This document shows, one piece after another, positions 27,900-36,732 of a stretch of DNA of 64,000 nucleotides (positions are counted from its first letter, which is position 1; each line of letters begins with the position of its first letter). The stretch covers positions 1-64,000 of the forward strand of contig PJFB01000004.1 in the NCBI GenBank assembly GCA_003574895.1, written 5' to 3'. Made by a program: the position numbers and the translations under genes. The notes beneath the pieces were generated by a model. That model was not told where the DNA came from. It ran no database searches and saw nothing but the letters and a program-made list of their open reading frames with translations. Origin of the DNA: Geobacter sp. (GTDB taxonomy: Bacteria; Desulfobacterota; Desulfuromonadia; Geobacterales; Pseudopelobacteraceae).

Positions 27900-28754
27900 A
27901 TGACCAGTTCGATACTATTCAACGTGACGACGATTGCCTACATGGCATCCATGGTCGTCTTTTTCGCCTATCTCGCCAGCAAGAACAAAACTTTGGGACT
28001 GACGGGCAGCATAATTGCCTATGTTGGCCTGATCATCCAGACCGCTGCCATTGCGTTGCGCTGGAAAGAATCCTATGACATGGGTGTGGGGCATGCCCCG
28101 CTCTCGAATCTTTACGAATCCGTCGTATTTTTCTCATGGACCATCATCCTGATTTTTGCGTTCATAGACATCAAATACAAATACCGGGTCGTAGGGGCAT
28201 TTGTAGTCCCGTTCGCACTCCTTGGAATGACTTGGGCCCAGCTGGGACTGAACACCGGAATCGAGCCACTTGTTCCGGCGCTGCAAAGCAATTGGCTGCT
28301 TTACCATGTTGTAACCTGTTTTCTCGGTTACGCCGCCTTTGCCGTGGCTTGTGGCATCTCCATAATGTATCTAATCAAGGCAAAACACGAAGAGGGAGGA
28401 TCTGCCTCGCCGGGCGGGCTCATGGCCATGTTCCCTCCCATCCGCATACTCGATGACCTGAATTACCGGGCCATTATGATCGGGTTCCCACTGCTTACAC
28501 TTGGCATCATTACCGGCGCCGCATGGGCCAACTACGCTTGGGGGACCTATTGGAGCTGGGACCCAAAGGAAACCTGGTCCTTGATTGTCTGGTTTATTTA
28601 TGCCGCGTTCCTGCATGCACGCTTCACCAGGGGATGGGTCGGCAAAAGAGCCGCCTGGCTTTCAATCATCGGTTTTGCCGCTACCATATTCTGTTACCTG
28701 GGCGTCAACCTTTTCCTGTCCGGTCTCCACAGCTACGGCAACTCAAAAATGTAG
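27900..28754 (+). CDS. ccsA: Cytochrome c biogenesis protein CcsA/ResC
   Basis: Heme-handling partner of ResB, 284 residues with eight predicted membrane helices. The tryptophan-rich WWD-type motif WANYAWGTYWSWDPKETWSL near residue 208 binds heme. Conserved histidines flank it in HAPLSNLYES and in the last periplasmic segment (SGLHSYGN). It follows resB by 16 bases and ends 3 bases before a multiheme cytochrome gene, so maturation machinery and client are made from one transcript. Confidence 0.93.
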   Translation: MTSSILFNVTTIAYMASMVVFFAYLASKNKTLGLTGSIIAYVGLIIQTAAIALRWKESYDMGVGHAPLSNLYESVVFFSWTIILIFAFIDIKYKYRVVGAFVVPFALLGMTWAQLGLNTGIEPLVPALQSNWLLYHVVTCFLGYAAFAVACGISIMYLIKAKHEEGGSASPGGLMAMFPPIRILDDLNYRAIMIGFPLLTLGIITGAAWANYAWGTYWSWDPKETWSLIVWFIYAAFLHARFTRGWVGKRAAWLSIIGFAATIFCYLGVNLFLSGLHSYGNSKM

Positions 28755-28757
28755 GGC

Positions 28758-29765
28758 ATGCGGGGACCTGTTTTCTATAGTCTGTTATACGCACTGGCCT
28801 GCCTGCTCGTTCTGATATTAATGACCGGGCAGCAGGCCAATGCCAACAGCAATGAAAACTGTGGGTGCCACGCAATCAAATCCGAAGGGCCGTTTGTACA
28901 CAAGCCGGTGCTTGACGGCGCCTGCCTTTCATGTCACAAACCAACCGGAGAAAAACATCCCCGCGTAAAAAAAGGCGCCTTCACCCTGACCGACAATGGC
29001 ATGGTAGGTCTCTGCAACGAATGCCATGAGCGCAAAAACGTCATGAAGTATGTGCATGGGCCGGTTGCATCTGGCGACTGCCTGGCATGCCACGACGTCC
29101 ACCAAAGCGATAACAAGACTCAACTCAAGGCGCCTGGTGCCCAACTCTGTTACAAATGCCACACGAAAGCCAAATTTGACCGGAAGTATCCCCATCCTCC
29201 CATTGCCGAAGGGAAGTGCACCGGTTGTCATGACCCGCATCAGTCAAATGTAAAGTACCTGCTCAAGGGCGACGGCATGAATCTATGCATTCTCTGCCAC
29301 AACCCTGACATGTTCCAGGGGAAATCGGTACACAAACCGATTACGGAGGGCAATTGTTCCGCCTGCCACTCTACCCACGGCACCCAGTATATCCATCTAT
29401 TGAAAAATAATTACACCGATGAGATATACATGCCTTACGATAAGGAAAATTTTGCCATTTGTTTCGACTGCCATAACAACGATCTGGCCGACGACCTGCG
29501 TACCGATAAGGAAACAAACTTCAGGAACGGCATGATCAATATCCATTACATCCATATAAATAAAACGGCAAAAGGGAGAGCCTGCAAGGTCTGCCACGAC
29601 CCGCATGCAGCCGCCCAAGCCCGGCTAATATCCGAAAGGATTCCGGGATTCGGCAAATGGCGCATTCCCATCCTTTTTACCAAAACAGATACTGGCGGCA
29701 CCTGTGTGGTCGGCTGCCACAAACCCAAATCCTACGACAGGATTAATCCCGTGGTTAATCCGTGA
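28758..29765 (+). CDS. Multiheme c-type cytochrome, about 9-11 hemes
   Basis: A 335-residue exported protein with a signal peptide ending near residue 30. Nine standard CxxCH sites are present (CLSCH, CNECH, CLACH, CYKCH, CTGCH, CILCH, CSACH, CFDCH, CKVCH). A CxCH (CGCH) sits at the mature N-terminus and a CxxxCH (CVVGCH) near the C-terminus. Repeats of the type VHGPV..GxCxxCHDxH..LCYKCH are the doubled-CXXCH pattern. It probably works in the periplasm or at the outer membrane as a long-range electron carrier. ATG start 3 bases after ccsA; the stop overlaps a GTG of the next gene. Confidence 0.88.
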   Translation: MRGPVFYSLLYALACLLVLILMTGQQANANSNENCGCHAIKSEGPFVHKPVLDGACLSCHKPTGEKHPRVKKGAFTLTDNGMVGLCNECHERKNVMKYVHGPVASGDCLACHDVHQSDNKTQLKAPGAQLCYKCHTKAKFDRKYPHPPIAEGKCTGCHDPHQSNVKYLLKGDGMNLCILCHNPDMFQGKSVHKPITEGNCSACHSTHGTQYIHLLKNNYTDEIYMPYDKENFAICFDCHNNDLADDLRTDKETNFRNGMINIHYIHINKTAKGRACKVCHDPHAAAQARLISERIPGFGKWRIPILFTKTDTGGTCVVGCHKPKSYDRINPVVNP

Positions 29766-29776
29766 GGAATGCACTG

Positions 29777-30766
29777 ATGTTGCACATAACATCACTCATT
29801 TTCCTTTGTATTCTTATCTTTTCCGCCGGGACAGCACGGGCGGCCGTGGAATTCATTTACCCTGCCCCCAGTACCTGGGTCGGAAATTCCAGCCATCTGA
29901 TCCTGAGACTGAATCAATTGGACCTGACAGCCATTAGGGTCACGGTAAACGGCCTTGCCAGTGATTTGATCGACGTTGGATCGCCCGAATACCGCAAGCT
30001 GTTCAGTGATTTTTTTATTGCACAAGCCGTGTGGGATACTGGAAAAAACAACATCCAGGTTGACCTGTTCAAAGGCGGCCAAAAGATCGAATCCGCCACT
30101 GCCGAAATATACTATGTGCCCAGTGACTCTGCTACCCAAGCCCCGCCAGAGTTCATGCCCAATACGATGCATCTGCCAGAAAAAGAGGTTCAATGCGCCC
30201 CCTGCCACAACATGAACCCTACCCCGGCCCAGATGAACAGCAACGTTGAAAAGGAAAATCCCTGTTTTGTTTGCCACAAAAAAATGCTGACCACAAAATA
30301 CGTCCATGGCCCGGCCGGGACATATTCCTGCGGCTATTGCCATTCCGTCAAATGGAATCCCAAATATGCCGTGCCCAAGCAGGGTGCGCCCCTTTGTTAC
30401 GAATGCCATGCCGATATGGCCGAGCAGATGAAAAAGAAGAAATTCATCCATGGCCCCATTGAGGCCGGGATGTGCCAGGCATGCCATGACTCCCACGGCA
30501 CGCAGAATGAATTCCAACTTATCAAACCGGTGAACGAGCTATGCCTGTCGTGTCACGGCCATATCCGCAACCAGTTCCACGTTGTCAGGTCCACCACCGG
30601 TGGCGGCCATCCACTCAGTGGAAAGCCGGACCCGTTAAAAAAGGCAAGCGGCAAGGAATTGAGCTGTATCTCCTGCCATAATCCCCATGCCGGCAATGTC
30701 CGCTATTATTTCATCAAAGATGCCGAAGACCGTATGGCACTCTGCCAGACATGCCATAACAAATAG
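29777..30766 (+). CDS. Octaheme c-type cytochrome with N-terminal beta domain
   Basis: A 329-residue exported protein. The signal peptide ends near residue 22. Residues about 23-120 have no heme sites and a beta-strand pattern like an Ig-like or carbohydrate-binding domain. Eight CxxCH sites follow (CAPCH, CFVCH, CGYCH, CYECH, CQACH, CLSCH, CISCH, CQTCH). Several are followed by DSHGT or NPHAG, typical of the doubled-CXXCH family. The ATG at 29777 has GAGGAA 7 bases upstream, better than the overlapping GTG at 29762. It lies between the large cytochrome and the beta-propeller lipoprotein in one operon. Confidence 0.87.
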   Translation: MLHITSLIFLCILIFSAGTARAAVEFIYPAPSTWVGNSSHLILRLNQLDLTAIRVTVNGLASDLIDVGSPEYRKLFSDFFIAQAVWDTGKNNIQVDLFKGGQKIESATAEIYYVPSDSATQAPPEFMPNTMHLPEKEVQCAPCHNMNPTPAQMNSNVEKENPCFVCHKKMLTTKYVHGPAGTYSCGYCHSVKWNPKYAVPKQGAPLCYECHADMAEQMKKKKFIHGPIEAGMCQACHDSHGTQNEFQLIKPVNELCLSCHGHIRNQFHVVRSTTGGGHPLSGKPDPLKKASGKELSCISCHNPHAGNVRYYFIKDAEDRMALCQTCHNK

Positions 30767-30810
30767 GTTTACCTGCTTCAAAGCTAAAATCCAGACGCGA
30801 GGTGTTGTCA

Positions 30811-31983
30811 ATGCTGCTAGCAAGAGTGATCACCAGATTTGCAGGAATCATGGCCATGGTCGGGCTCTTCACCGGCTGCGCCGCCCAACAGGTCAGGGAA
30901 CGCTATTTCTGGCCGCCGCCACCCGACACCCCCCGTGTCGAATGGCTGGGGGCCTATCAAAACGAACAGGACCTGAAACCTAAGGGCGGCCTGCTCGAAC
31001 TTGTAGTCGGCGACATGGAACAGTTCGGACTGGAAAGACCGACCTATATTTCCGCCGATGGCAAGGGCAAGGTTTTTGTCAGTGATTACAAACTCCAAGG
31101 CTTCGTGGTTTTCGATCTTAACGCCAGGACCGTGCATATGCTGGGGGGCCAGAAATCCATCGGCCTCTTTGATTTCCCTTCCGGACTGGCCATTGACAAC
31201 GACGGCTCTATTTATGCCGCTGATTCCAATAAAAGAAAAATATTTGTCCTTGACCGGAATGAAAACTATACCGCCTCCTTGGACCTGTCCAAGGAGTTGA
31301 CCAGCATTGCCTCTATTGCCATTGACAAGCAGAGAAAGCATCTGATCGTACCCGATGTCAAGGGGCAAAAGGTGGTTATTTACGATATAGCTACCCGTTC
31401 TATCATCAAGACCCTCGGCAGAGAGGTAAAGGACATACCGAACAGCGAACCGATCAACTTCAATTACCCCACCTCCGCCGCTGTTGATGCAAAAGGCAAC
31501 TTCTGGATCTGCGACTCCATGAATGCGCGTGTCATCCAATTTTCCCCAGAAGGCAAGCATATCTCCGAGTTCGGCCAGCGCGGCGACGCCCTCGGCGACT
31601 TCGCTATCATCAAAGCCGCGGCAATCGATTCCGAAGGCCATCTCTACGTAACCGACGGCAAGGCGCACCGCATCAGCATTTTCAACGACAAAGGCGAAGT
31701 TCTGCTGGTATTCGGCGGACCTTACGCGTTAAAGGGTGTTGGATCGGAAGTTAGGCCAGGCGGTTTTCTGCTCCCCAACGGGATCTATATCGACCAGAAT
31801 GACACCATCTACATAGTCGACCAGATGAACGGCCGCTTTCAGGTTTACCAGTATGTTACCGAGCGCTATCTCAAGGAGCACCCCATCACCGACCAGGCCC
31901 CAGCGGCAAAGGCGTCTACCAGAGCCGTCCCTATCTCCGCACCAGTGCCAAGCATAGATTCTTCCGGAGCCAAGGCCAAGTAG
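30811..31983 (+). CDS. NHL-repeat beta-propeller lipoprotein (copy 1)
   Basis: A 390-residue lipoprotein (lipobox LFTGC near residue 22) followed by YFWPPPPDTPRVEWL and six NHL-type blades, for example VFVSDYKLQGFVVFDL, FWICDSMNARVIQFSPEGK and IYIVDQMNGRFQVYQY. The 30-residue tail is rich in Ala/Ser/Pro. NHL propellers bind proteins; next to nanowire cytochromes they are thought to help assembly or export. Start ATG 30811 behind GAGGTG. A strong terminator after the gene closes the resB-ccsA-cytochrome unit. A paralog lies on the far side of the omcE-like gene. Confidence 0.85.
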   Translation: MLLARVITRFAGIMAMVGLFTGCAAQQVRERYFWPPPPDTPRVEWLGAYQNEQDLKPKGGLLELVVGDMEQFGLERPTYISADGKGKVFVSDYKLQGFVVFDLNARTVHMLGGQKSIGLFDFPSGLAIDNDGSIYAADSNKRKIFVLDRNENYTASLDLSKELTSIASIAIDKQRKHLIVPDVKGQKVVIYDIATRSIIKTLGREVKDIPNSEPINFNYPTSAAVDAKGNFWICDSMNARVIQFSPEGKHISEFGQRGDALGDFAIIKAAAIDSEGHLYVTDGKAHRISIFNDKGEVLLVFGGPYALKGVGSEVRPGGFLLPNGIYIDQNDTIYIVDQMNGRFQVYQYVTERYLKEHPITDQAPAAKASTRAVPISAPVPSIDSSGAKAK

Positions 31984-32001
31984 CCACTCCCGCGCACCGA
32001 T

Positions 32002-32045
32002 AACAGGCCGGTTGTTTCATGACAACCGGCCTGTTTCTTTTTTAT
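32002..32045 (+). terminator. Strong intrinsic terminator
   Basis: A perfect 14-bp stem (AACAGGCCGGTTGT with its inverse, 6-base loop) followed by a T-rich run. It ends the cytochrome/beta-propeller operon before the omcE-like gene. Confidence 0.92.
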
Positions 32046-32173
32046 TCTCACACCTTTGACCATGTGAAACCGCCGAATCACATATCGCAAAAAGACGTAT
32101 CGGCCCAAAATCAAAATATGCGGTTTTTCGGATACATATGCCATATCAGCAAGTTAAAGCCTATACATGTTAC

Positions 32174-32189
32174 TGGCATACAGATTGCA
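32174..32189 (+). promoter_or_regulatory. Sigma-54 promoter of the omcE-like gene
   Basis: TGGCATACAGATTGCA fits the RpoN consensus TGGCAC-N5-TTGCA with GG and GC exactly 10 bases apart. Transcription would begin near 32200, leaving a leader of about 129 bases. The upstream gene ends in a strong terminator, so this is probably the main promoter. Confidence 0.75.
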
Positions 32190-32328
32190 ACTGTTTATTA
32201 GAAACAAATTAAATATGTATCCCTTAATTCGTTTGCGTTTAACTCAGGAAAGGAGATATATCTTGTTTTAAGCGAATTACTGGTTCAATTAATTGCATCA
32301 AAATATAAACTAGAGAAAGGAATTACAC

Positions 32329-33009
32329 ATGAAAAGAGCATTATTGACGGCAGCCCTGGTGGCAATCGCGTCTACTGCTTCGGCGCTATCCATCGTCAAC
32401 ACCAAGCACGACCTTTCCACCACCTCTACAGCTACATTCACGGCACCACTGGTTAAGTCCACGACCACCAACCAGATCTGTATTTTCTGCCATACACCGC
32501 ATAATCCTACTCAGAAGGTTCCCCTCTGGAACAGGACCAATCCCGATGCCACTGGGTGGCAAATGTACAATAGCCCCACCATTAGTGCCACAGCCAAGGC
32601 AAAGTTGGCCACTGGCAACTTCGATGCCGACAGCATCTCACTATTCTGTATGAGCTGCCACGACGGCGTAACCACCATGGGCGCCTTCTCCAACCATGCA
32701 GATGTAACCAACCCTGACACCACCGGCGTCATACCAGCCGGCAGCAAAGCCAATATCGGCAATGCAGGGAAAGATCTGAGAGACGACCACCCGGTCGGAT
32801 TCAACTATGAAACTGCGCAAAGCGAGGACACGGGACTGCATTCACTGGCCGACGCTCAGACTGCTTTGGGTGGAAGTGCCTTTTTTGGGTCTACCGGCCA
32901 GATGATCGAATGCGCCAGCTGTCACAAGGTTCATGATAATGCAGCCCCGCCGTTCCTGAGGAAAACCAATGCCGCCAGCGCCCTCTGCCTGGCCTGTCAC
33001 GACAAGTAG
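32329..33009 (+). CDS. omcE: OmcE-like tetraheme nanowire cytochrome
   Basis: A 226-residue precursor with a signal peptide cleaved after SA near residue 19. Four CxxCH sites stand at 51-55 (CIFCHTPHN), 107-111 (CMSCH), 195-199 (CASCH) and 220-224 (CLACH), with KDLRDDHPVGFNY in between. This four-heme layout is that of OmcE, whose subunits polymerise into conductive extracellular filaments in Geobacter. The flanking ppcA/resB/ccsA/NHL genes match the omcE neighbourhood. AAAGGA precedes the ATG. It is monocistronic: its own sigma-54 promoter in front and terminator behind. Polymer formation is inferred from the family. Confidence 0.88.
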   Translation: MKRALLTAALVAIASTASALSIVNTKHDLSTTSTATFTAPLVKSTTTNQICIFCHTPHNPTQKVPLWNRTNPDATGWQMYNSPTISATAKAKLATGNFDADSISLFCMSCHDGVTTMGAFSNHADVTNPDTTGVIPAGSKANIGNAGKDLRDDHPVGFNYETAQSEDTGLHSLADAQTALGGSAFFGSTGQMIECASCHKVHDNAAPPFLRKTNAASALCLACHDK

Positions 33010-33034
33010 CAATGGGCCATCATGATTGACCCTG

Positions 33035-33065
33035 AAAGGGGCGGATTCATCCGCCCCTTTTTTGT
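33035..33065 (+). terminator. Intrinsic terminator after omcE
   Basis: AAAGGGGCGGAT and its exact inverse with a very short loop, followed by TTTTTT. It isolates the omcE-like transcript. Confidence 0.9.
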
Positions 33066-33100
33066 ATTCAATATTTCCCCAGTTCTGTTAAAGTGCATCC

Positions 33101-34195
33101 ATGGCCGACTTACGAAACATACTATCCGCTATTCTCATTACAGCTGTCATTGCCTTGTCCGGCTGTGCCACCTCATCGCAGGAAGGCCGCGAACACTACT
33201 TTTGGCCCCCTCCCCCCAATCCGCCGCGTATCGAGTGGCTGGCTGCCTATCATAGTCAGCTAGACCTGGAAAAGACCTCCCTGCGCCGCTTTAAAGAGGC
33301 CATTGTTGGGGAAGACACGCCCATAACTCTCGTCAAACCCATAGAAGCCAGGTTTGATTCGGTACACGACAAACTCTACGTCGCCGACATCGGGGCCGCG
33401 GCAGTTTTCGTATTCGACCTGCGACAACGCGAATTGCGTATCCTTTCGACCCAAGGCGGCGACTTACCTGAGAAAATCCGTCCCATCGGACTGGCCCTGG
33501 ATCAGGCGAATAGCCTGTATGTGCTTGAACCCCACCTTAATCAAATACTGGTATTCGATGCCGCAGAAAAGTTTCTCCGTACAATCAAGCTCACCAAGCT
33601 CTGCCGACGACCGGGTGCCATTGTCATTGACAAAACCAAGGGGCGTTTGTATGTGGCTGACATCCAGCTGGACAAGATCTTTGCCCTGGACCTGAATGGC
33701 AATCTGCTCTTCACCATCGGCCAGCCCGGTGATTCGGACGGCAGCCTAAACCGCCCGATCGGCATGGCCATCGACTCAAAGGGTGAACTCATAGTCGCCG
33801 ATGCCTTTAACGCCAACATCCAGATTTTCGACGACAAGGGTGCCTTTCGCCGCTCGTTCGGCAAACGCGGCGACAGCCCTGGCGATTTCCAACTGATCAA
33901 GGCTGTGGCAGTGGATTCTGATGACAATATCTATGTCGCGGACGGCCGCTCCCACAACATCAAGATTTTTAACCAAAGCGGCGATCTGCTGCTGACCTTC
34001 GGCAACTACTACGCAGTTTCCAGCAGCGGAAAGATTGCTCCGGGCGGGTTTGCAATCCCGGTCGGCATCGACATAGACAGCCATGACAGGCTATTTATCG
34101 TGGACCAACTCAATGCCCGAATACAGGTCTTCCAATACCTTTCCAGCAAGAAGAATAGTACCCCCAACACAAACGATTCCCGGCAAGCTAAATAA
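33101..34195 (+). CDS. NHL-repeat beta-propeller lipoprotein (copy 2)
   Basis: A 364-residue lipoprotein (lipobox ALSGC near residue 22) with YFWPPPPNPPRIEWL directly after it, the same juncture as in the copy at 30811. Six NHL blades follow, e.g. LYVADIQLDKIFALDL, LIVADAFNANIQIFDD, IYVADGRSHNIKIF and LFIVDQLNARIQVFQY. The two copies are diverged paralogs and bracket the tetraheme cytochrome. It is likely an outer-membrane-anchored periplasmic partner of the cytochrome or the beta-barrel downstream. No clear ribosome site is seen before the ATG. The 169 bases after it hold the promoter of the beta-barrel gene. Confidence 0.83.
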   Translation: MADLRNILSAILITAVIALSGCATSSQEGREHYFWPPPPNPPRIEWLAAYHSQLDLEKTSLRRFKEAIVGEDTPITLVKPIEARFDSVHDKLYVADIGAAAVFVFDLRQRELRILSTQGGDLPEKIRPIGLALDQANSLYVLEPHLNQILVFDAAEKFLRTIKLTKLCRRPGAIVIDKTKGRLYVADIQLDKIFALDLNGNLLFTIGQPGDSDGSLNRPIGMAIDSKGELIVADAFNANIQIFDDKGAFRRSFGKRGDSPGDFQLIKAVAVDSDDNIYVADGRSHNIKIFNQSGDLLLTFGNYYAVSSSGKIAPGGFAIPVGIDIDSHDRLFIVDQLNARIQVFQYLSSKKNSTPNTNDSRQAK

Positions 34196-34303
34196 CCGTG
34201 ATTAGGGCGCCATATCGCCACATTCGACTTGCATCCGCGGCACAATGCTCCCTTTTGGCGTGCTAAAGTCCTATATAGCCGTAATTCTTCCAATTAGGGC
34301 AGA

Positions 34304-34319
34304 TGGCCTAAATATTGCA
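34304..34319 (+). promoter_or_regulatory. Sigma-54 promoter of the beta-barrel gene
   Basis: TGGCCTAAATATTGCA has the RpoN GG-N10-GC spacing and a full TTGCA. Transcription would start near 34331, 34 bases before the beta-barrel ATG. Confidence 0.68.
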
Positions 34320-34364
34320 ATAACTTAATTGTTTGCCAATATAAAACCGGAATTACTCAATTAA

Positions 34365-36674
34365 ATGGCATATTCCTCCATAAAAATTTCATGCCTGTTT
34401 ATCATTTTCGGAGCCTTGCTGAGCATCCTGCTGGTCCCTGCCAATGCCTTTTGCAAACTATCCGCCGAGGCGGAACTCAATTTCGTCAACTTTGATGTGC
34501 GCGACAACACGAATCAGCATCTGTCGGCCCACTCGCTCACTCAACGCTATTCGCTTCTGTATGAAAAAGCCGACAAGATCATGGATGGTCGTTTGGGCAA
34601 ATACAATGTCGCCATCGGATACGATTGGACAACCTTTGACACCACCATAAAATCAACCTCTGGCTCGGAAAACCCTACAGCCAGCCGCGGCCATATCCTT
34701 TACCGGGGTGAAATCCTGATCGATCCCAAGGAACTCCCCCTCCGCCTGAGCGCCTACAGCAGGGATATGAACCGCGATTTTTTCAGCGAGGATTATTCCA
34801 ACCTCCTTGGAACAATGAGCAGCGGCAACCTGACCGGCTCCCCCCAACTTGCTACCGGTATTATGGATGGTCTGCATCTGGACTCTGGTGCCACTCTGGT
34901 CATGGGTGTCAAAAATGGCATGACCAACGGTTACAACGAAATGCTGCGCCACTTTCCCATGCTGATGCTCGACTATCGGGATGTCCTGAACCGCGACCTG
35001 AACTCCCAATTCCCGGTCCACAACCGCTTCAGCCGCTTGGCATTCGTAAGTCTCAACAAAGTGGACAACTGGTTCCACTACCGTATCCTGAACTATAACG
35101 ACTACATCAATCCGGACAACAACTACAAGGAAACCCAGATTCAACTGGGCACCGTTGACCAGACCATGCAACGGCGCTGGGTCGATTTCTCCAACTGGCT
35201 GCAAATATCGGCCGACGGCCAGCTTACCAGAAGGAACCAAGGAGCTTCGGCTGCCGGCTCTTCACTGGCCCAGAACATGGTTGCCTCGGACAGTTTCACC
35301 GAATTCGACCTCAATCTTTTCGGCATTGCCCGCCGCGACACCTGGGAAGCAAGAACATTCAACAATTTCAACCGTCTCAAAGAGGATAACGGCAAGATCA
35401 CCTACCGGACCACAGTGCCGCTTTATGCCAGCGGCACATTGAGTGCCGATACCGGCTGGAGTTCCCGCTTTTCCTACAAAGATGACCATGACAACCTGAA
35501 CAACCAGTTCACGGACGTATCCGGCGGCTATCGAATCGATGCCTTCAAGAGAGCCCCCTTTACCCTGAGCCAGCAACTCGACCTGGAACACGCCTCGTCG
35601 AACGATGTCGAGATGCTGGTGGTGTCGGCAGCCCTTGAAACCACCAGCACCGCGCGGCTTTCCCGGACTCTTTCCCTGGGAGCGTCCTACAATGTGCGCA
35701 ATTATTCCTACAGCGGTGCGGCGAGCGCATCCAATTTTCTTGACCAGACCCTGCGCGCGACTGCCGGCTATTCCCCATCCAACCAGACACGCTGGCTGCT
35801 GAGCCAGACCGCCCGAATTACCAGCGGCACATCCCAATATGTCAATAGCAACATTTTAGGGGCAACAGTCATCAGCCCCCAGTATGCGGACCCGCGCAAC
35901 AATCTGGGAGTAAATGGCCCCAGCTTCCAGTCCATAACGGAACTGTCGCTTTACTGGAACCCCTTGGCGCGCCTCAATGTCGGCTTTTCTGTCAACGAAG
36001 ACATTTACCTGCCGGAAAACGCCCAAAAAAGTTACCGGACAAACTTGATTCAGACGGCAGACTACTATGGTGCCAATTTCAAGCTGACCAGCAGGAACAC
36101 CATATCTTTTGACAGCGCCGAAAAATCTACGAGTTCCAACACCTTCAACAGCTACAACAGGGCTAATTACAACTTTAGCCGGAATCTCGACGCACATATG
36201 AGCCTCTCCTACAACAGGGCCATCGACACCTCCTTTGAATCAAATACGCTAGGTTTCGAGGAGGGCGTAAACTACTATTATTACAAAACCAACGGCATGA
36301 CCCGCAAACTTTTCGAGATCAACCAGGCCTTTGACCATGTCGAAAACAGCTCCACCAACAGCGTAATCACTCCATCCATATCATCCAGCGCCTTCAGCAC
36401 CCCCAGCAGCACCAGCGTCAACAACCTCTACAGAAGCAGCAGCTCCAACTTCTCCCTTGGCGCCAAGTACTATCCCATCAGGCAACTTTTGCTTGCTGCC
36501 GGTGCAAGATATTCTTTTTTCAACAACCTGGGCGATTACGCCCTGACATATTATGGCGCGGTCGGCCTCAATTTCAGGCTGCTTCAGGCCAACCTCGAAT
36601 ACATGTATGGCACTGCGCGGGCCGATGGCCGCATAGAAAAGAAAATTACCGCCAACGTCAGGAAGATTTTCTGA
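34365..36674 (+). CDS. Outer-membrane beta-barrel protein
   Basis: A 769-residue exported protein. The signal peptide ends near residue 29 (PANA). The rest alternates polar and aromatic residues over many amphipathic strands and finishes with Phe (NVRKIF), the outer-membrane insertion signal. Size and strand number suggest a large barrel of the kind that houses or exports cytochromes (MtrB/PioB-like or other porin-cytochrome barrels). No CxxCH motif is present and no specific family is claimed. It has its own sigma-54 promoter and sits right after the omcE/NHL group. A modest hairpin with T-run follows. Confidence 0.7.
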   Translation: MAYSSIKISCLFIIFGALLSILLVPANAFCKLSAEAELNFVNFDVRDNTNQHLSAHSLTQRYSLLYEKADKIMDGRLGKYNVAIGYDWTTFDTTIKSTSGSENPTASRGHILYRGEILIDPKELPLRLSAYSRDMNRDFFSEDYSNLLGTMSSGNLTGSPQLATGIMDGLHLDSGATLVMGVKNGMTNGYNEMLRHFPMLMLDYRDVLNRDLNSQFPVHNRFSRLAFVSLNKVDNWFHYRILNYNDYINPDNNYKETQIQLGTVDQTMQRRWVDFSNWLQISADGQLTRRNQGASAAGSSLAQNMVASDSFTEFDLNLFGIARRDTWEARTFNNFNRLKEDNGKITYRTTVPLYASGTLSADTGWSSRFSYKDDHDNLNNQFTDVSGGYRIDAFKRAPFTLSQQLDLEHASSNDVEMLVVSAALETTSTARLSRTLSLGASYNVRNYSYSGAASASNFLDQTLRATAGYSPSNQTRWLLSQTARITSGTSQYVNSNILGATVISPQYADPRNNLGVNGPSFQSITELSLYWNPLARLNVGFSVNEDIYLPENAQKSYRTNLIQTADYYGANFKLTSRNTISFDSAEKSTSSNTFNSYNRANYNFSRNLDAHMSLSYNRAIDTSFESNTLGFEEGVNYYYYKTNGMTRKLFEINQAFDHVENSSTNSVITPSISSSAFSTPSSTSVNNLYRSSSSNFSLGAKYYPIRQLLLAAGARYSFFNNLGDYALTYYGAVGLNFRLLQANLEYMYGTARADGRIEKKITANVRKIF

Positions 36675-36697
36675 TAGAATGCGATATAAATGCAATC

Positions 36698-36721
36698 GGC
36701 CGGGTCATCCCGGTTTTTTTA
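36698..36721 (+). terminator. Intrinsic terminator after beta-barrel gene
   Basis: A CCGGG-TCAT-CCCGG hairpin, possibly extended by two G-U pairs, followed by seven Ts. Short stem, but a good T-run. Confidence 0.65.
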
Positions 36722-36732
36722 TTTAAAGAGAC

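Noticed and set aside
32046-32328. Cyclic-di-GMP (GEMM) riboswitch upstream of omcE
   Set aside because: Such switches occur before some Geobacter cytochromes, but the conserved core blocks were not found here.
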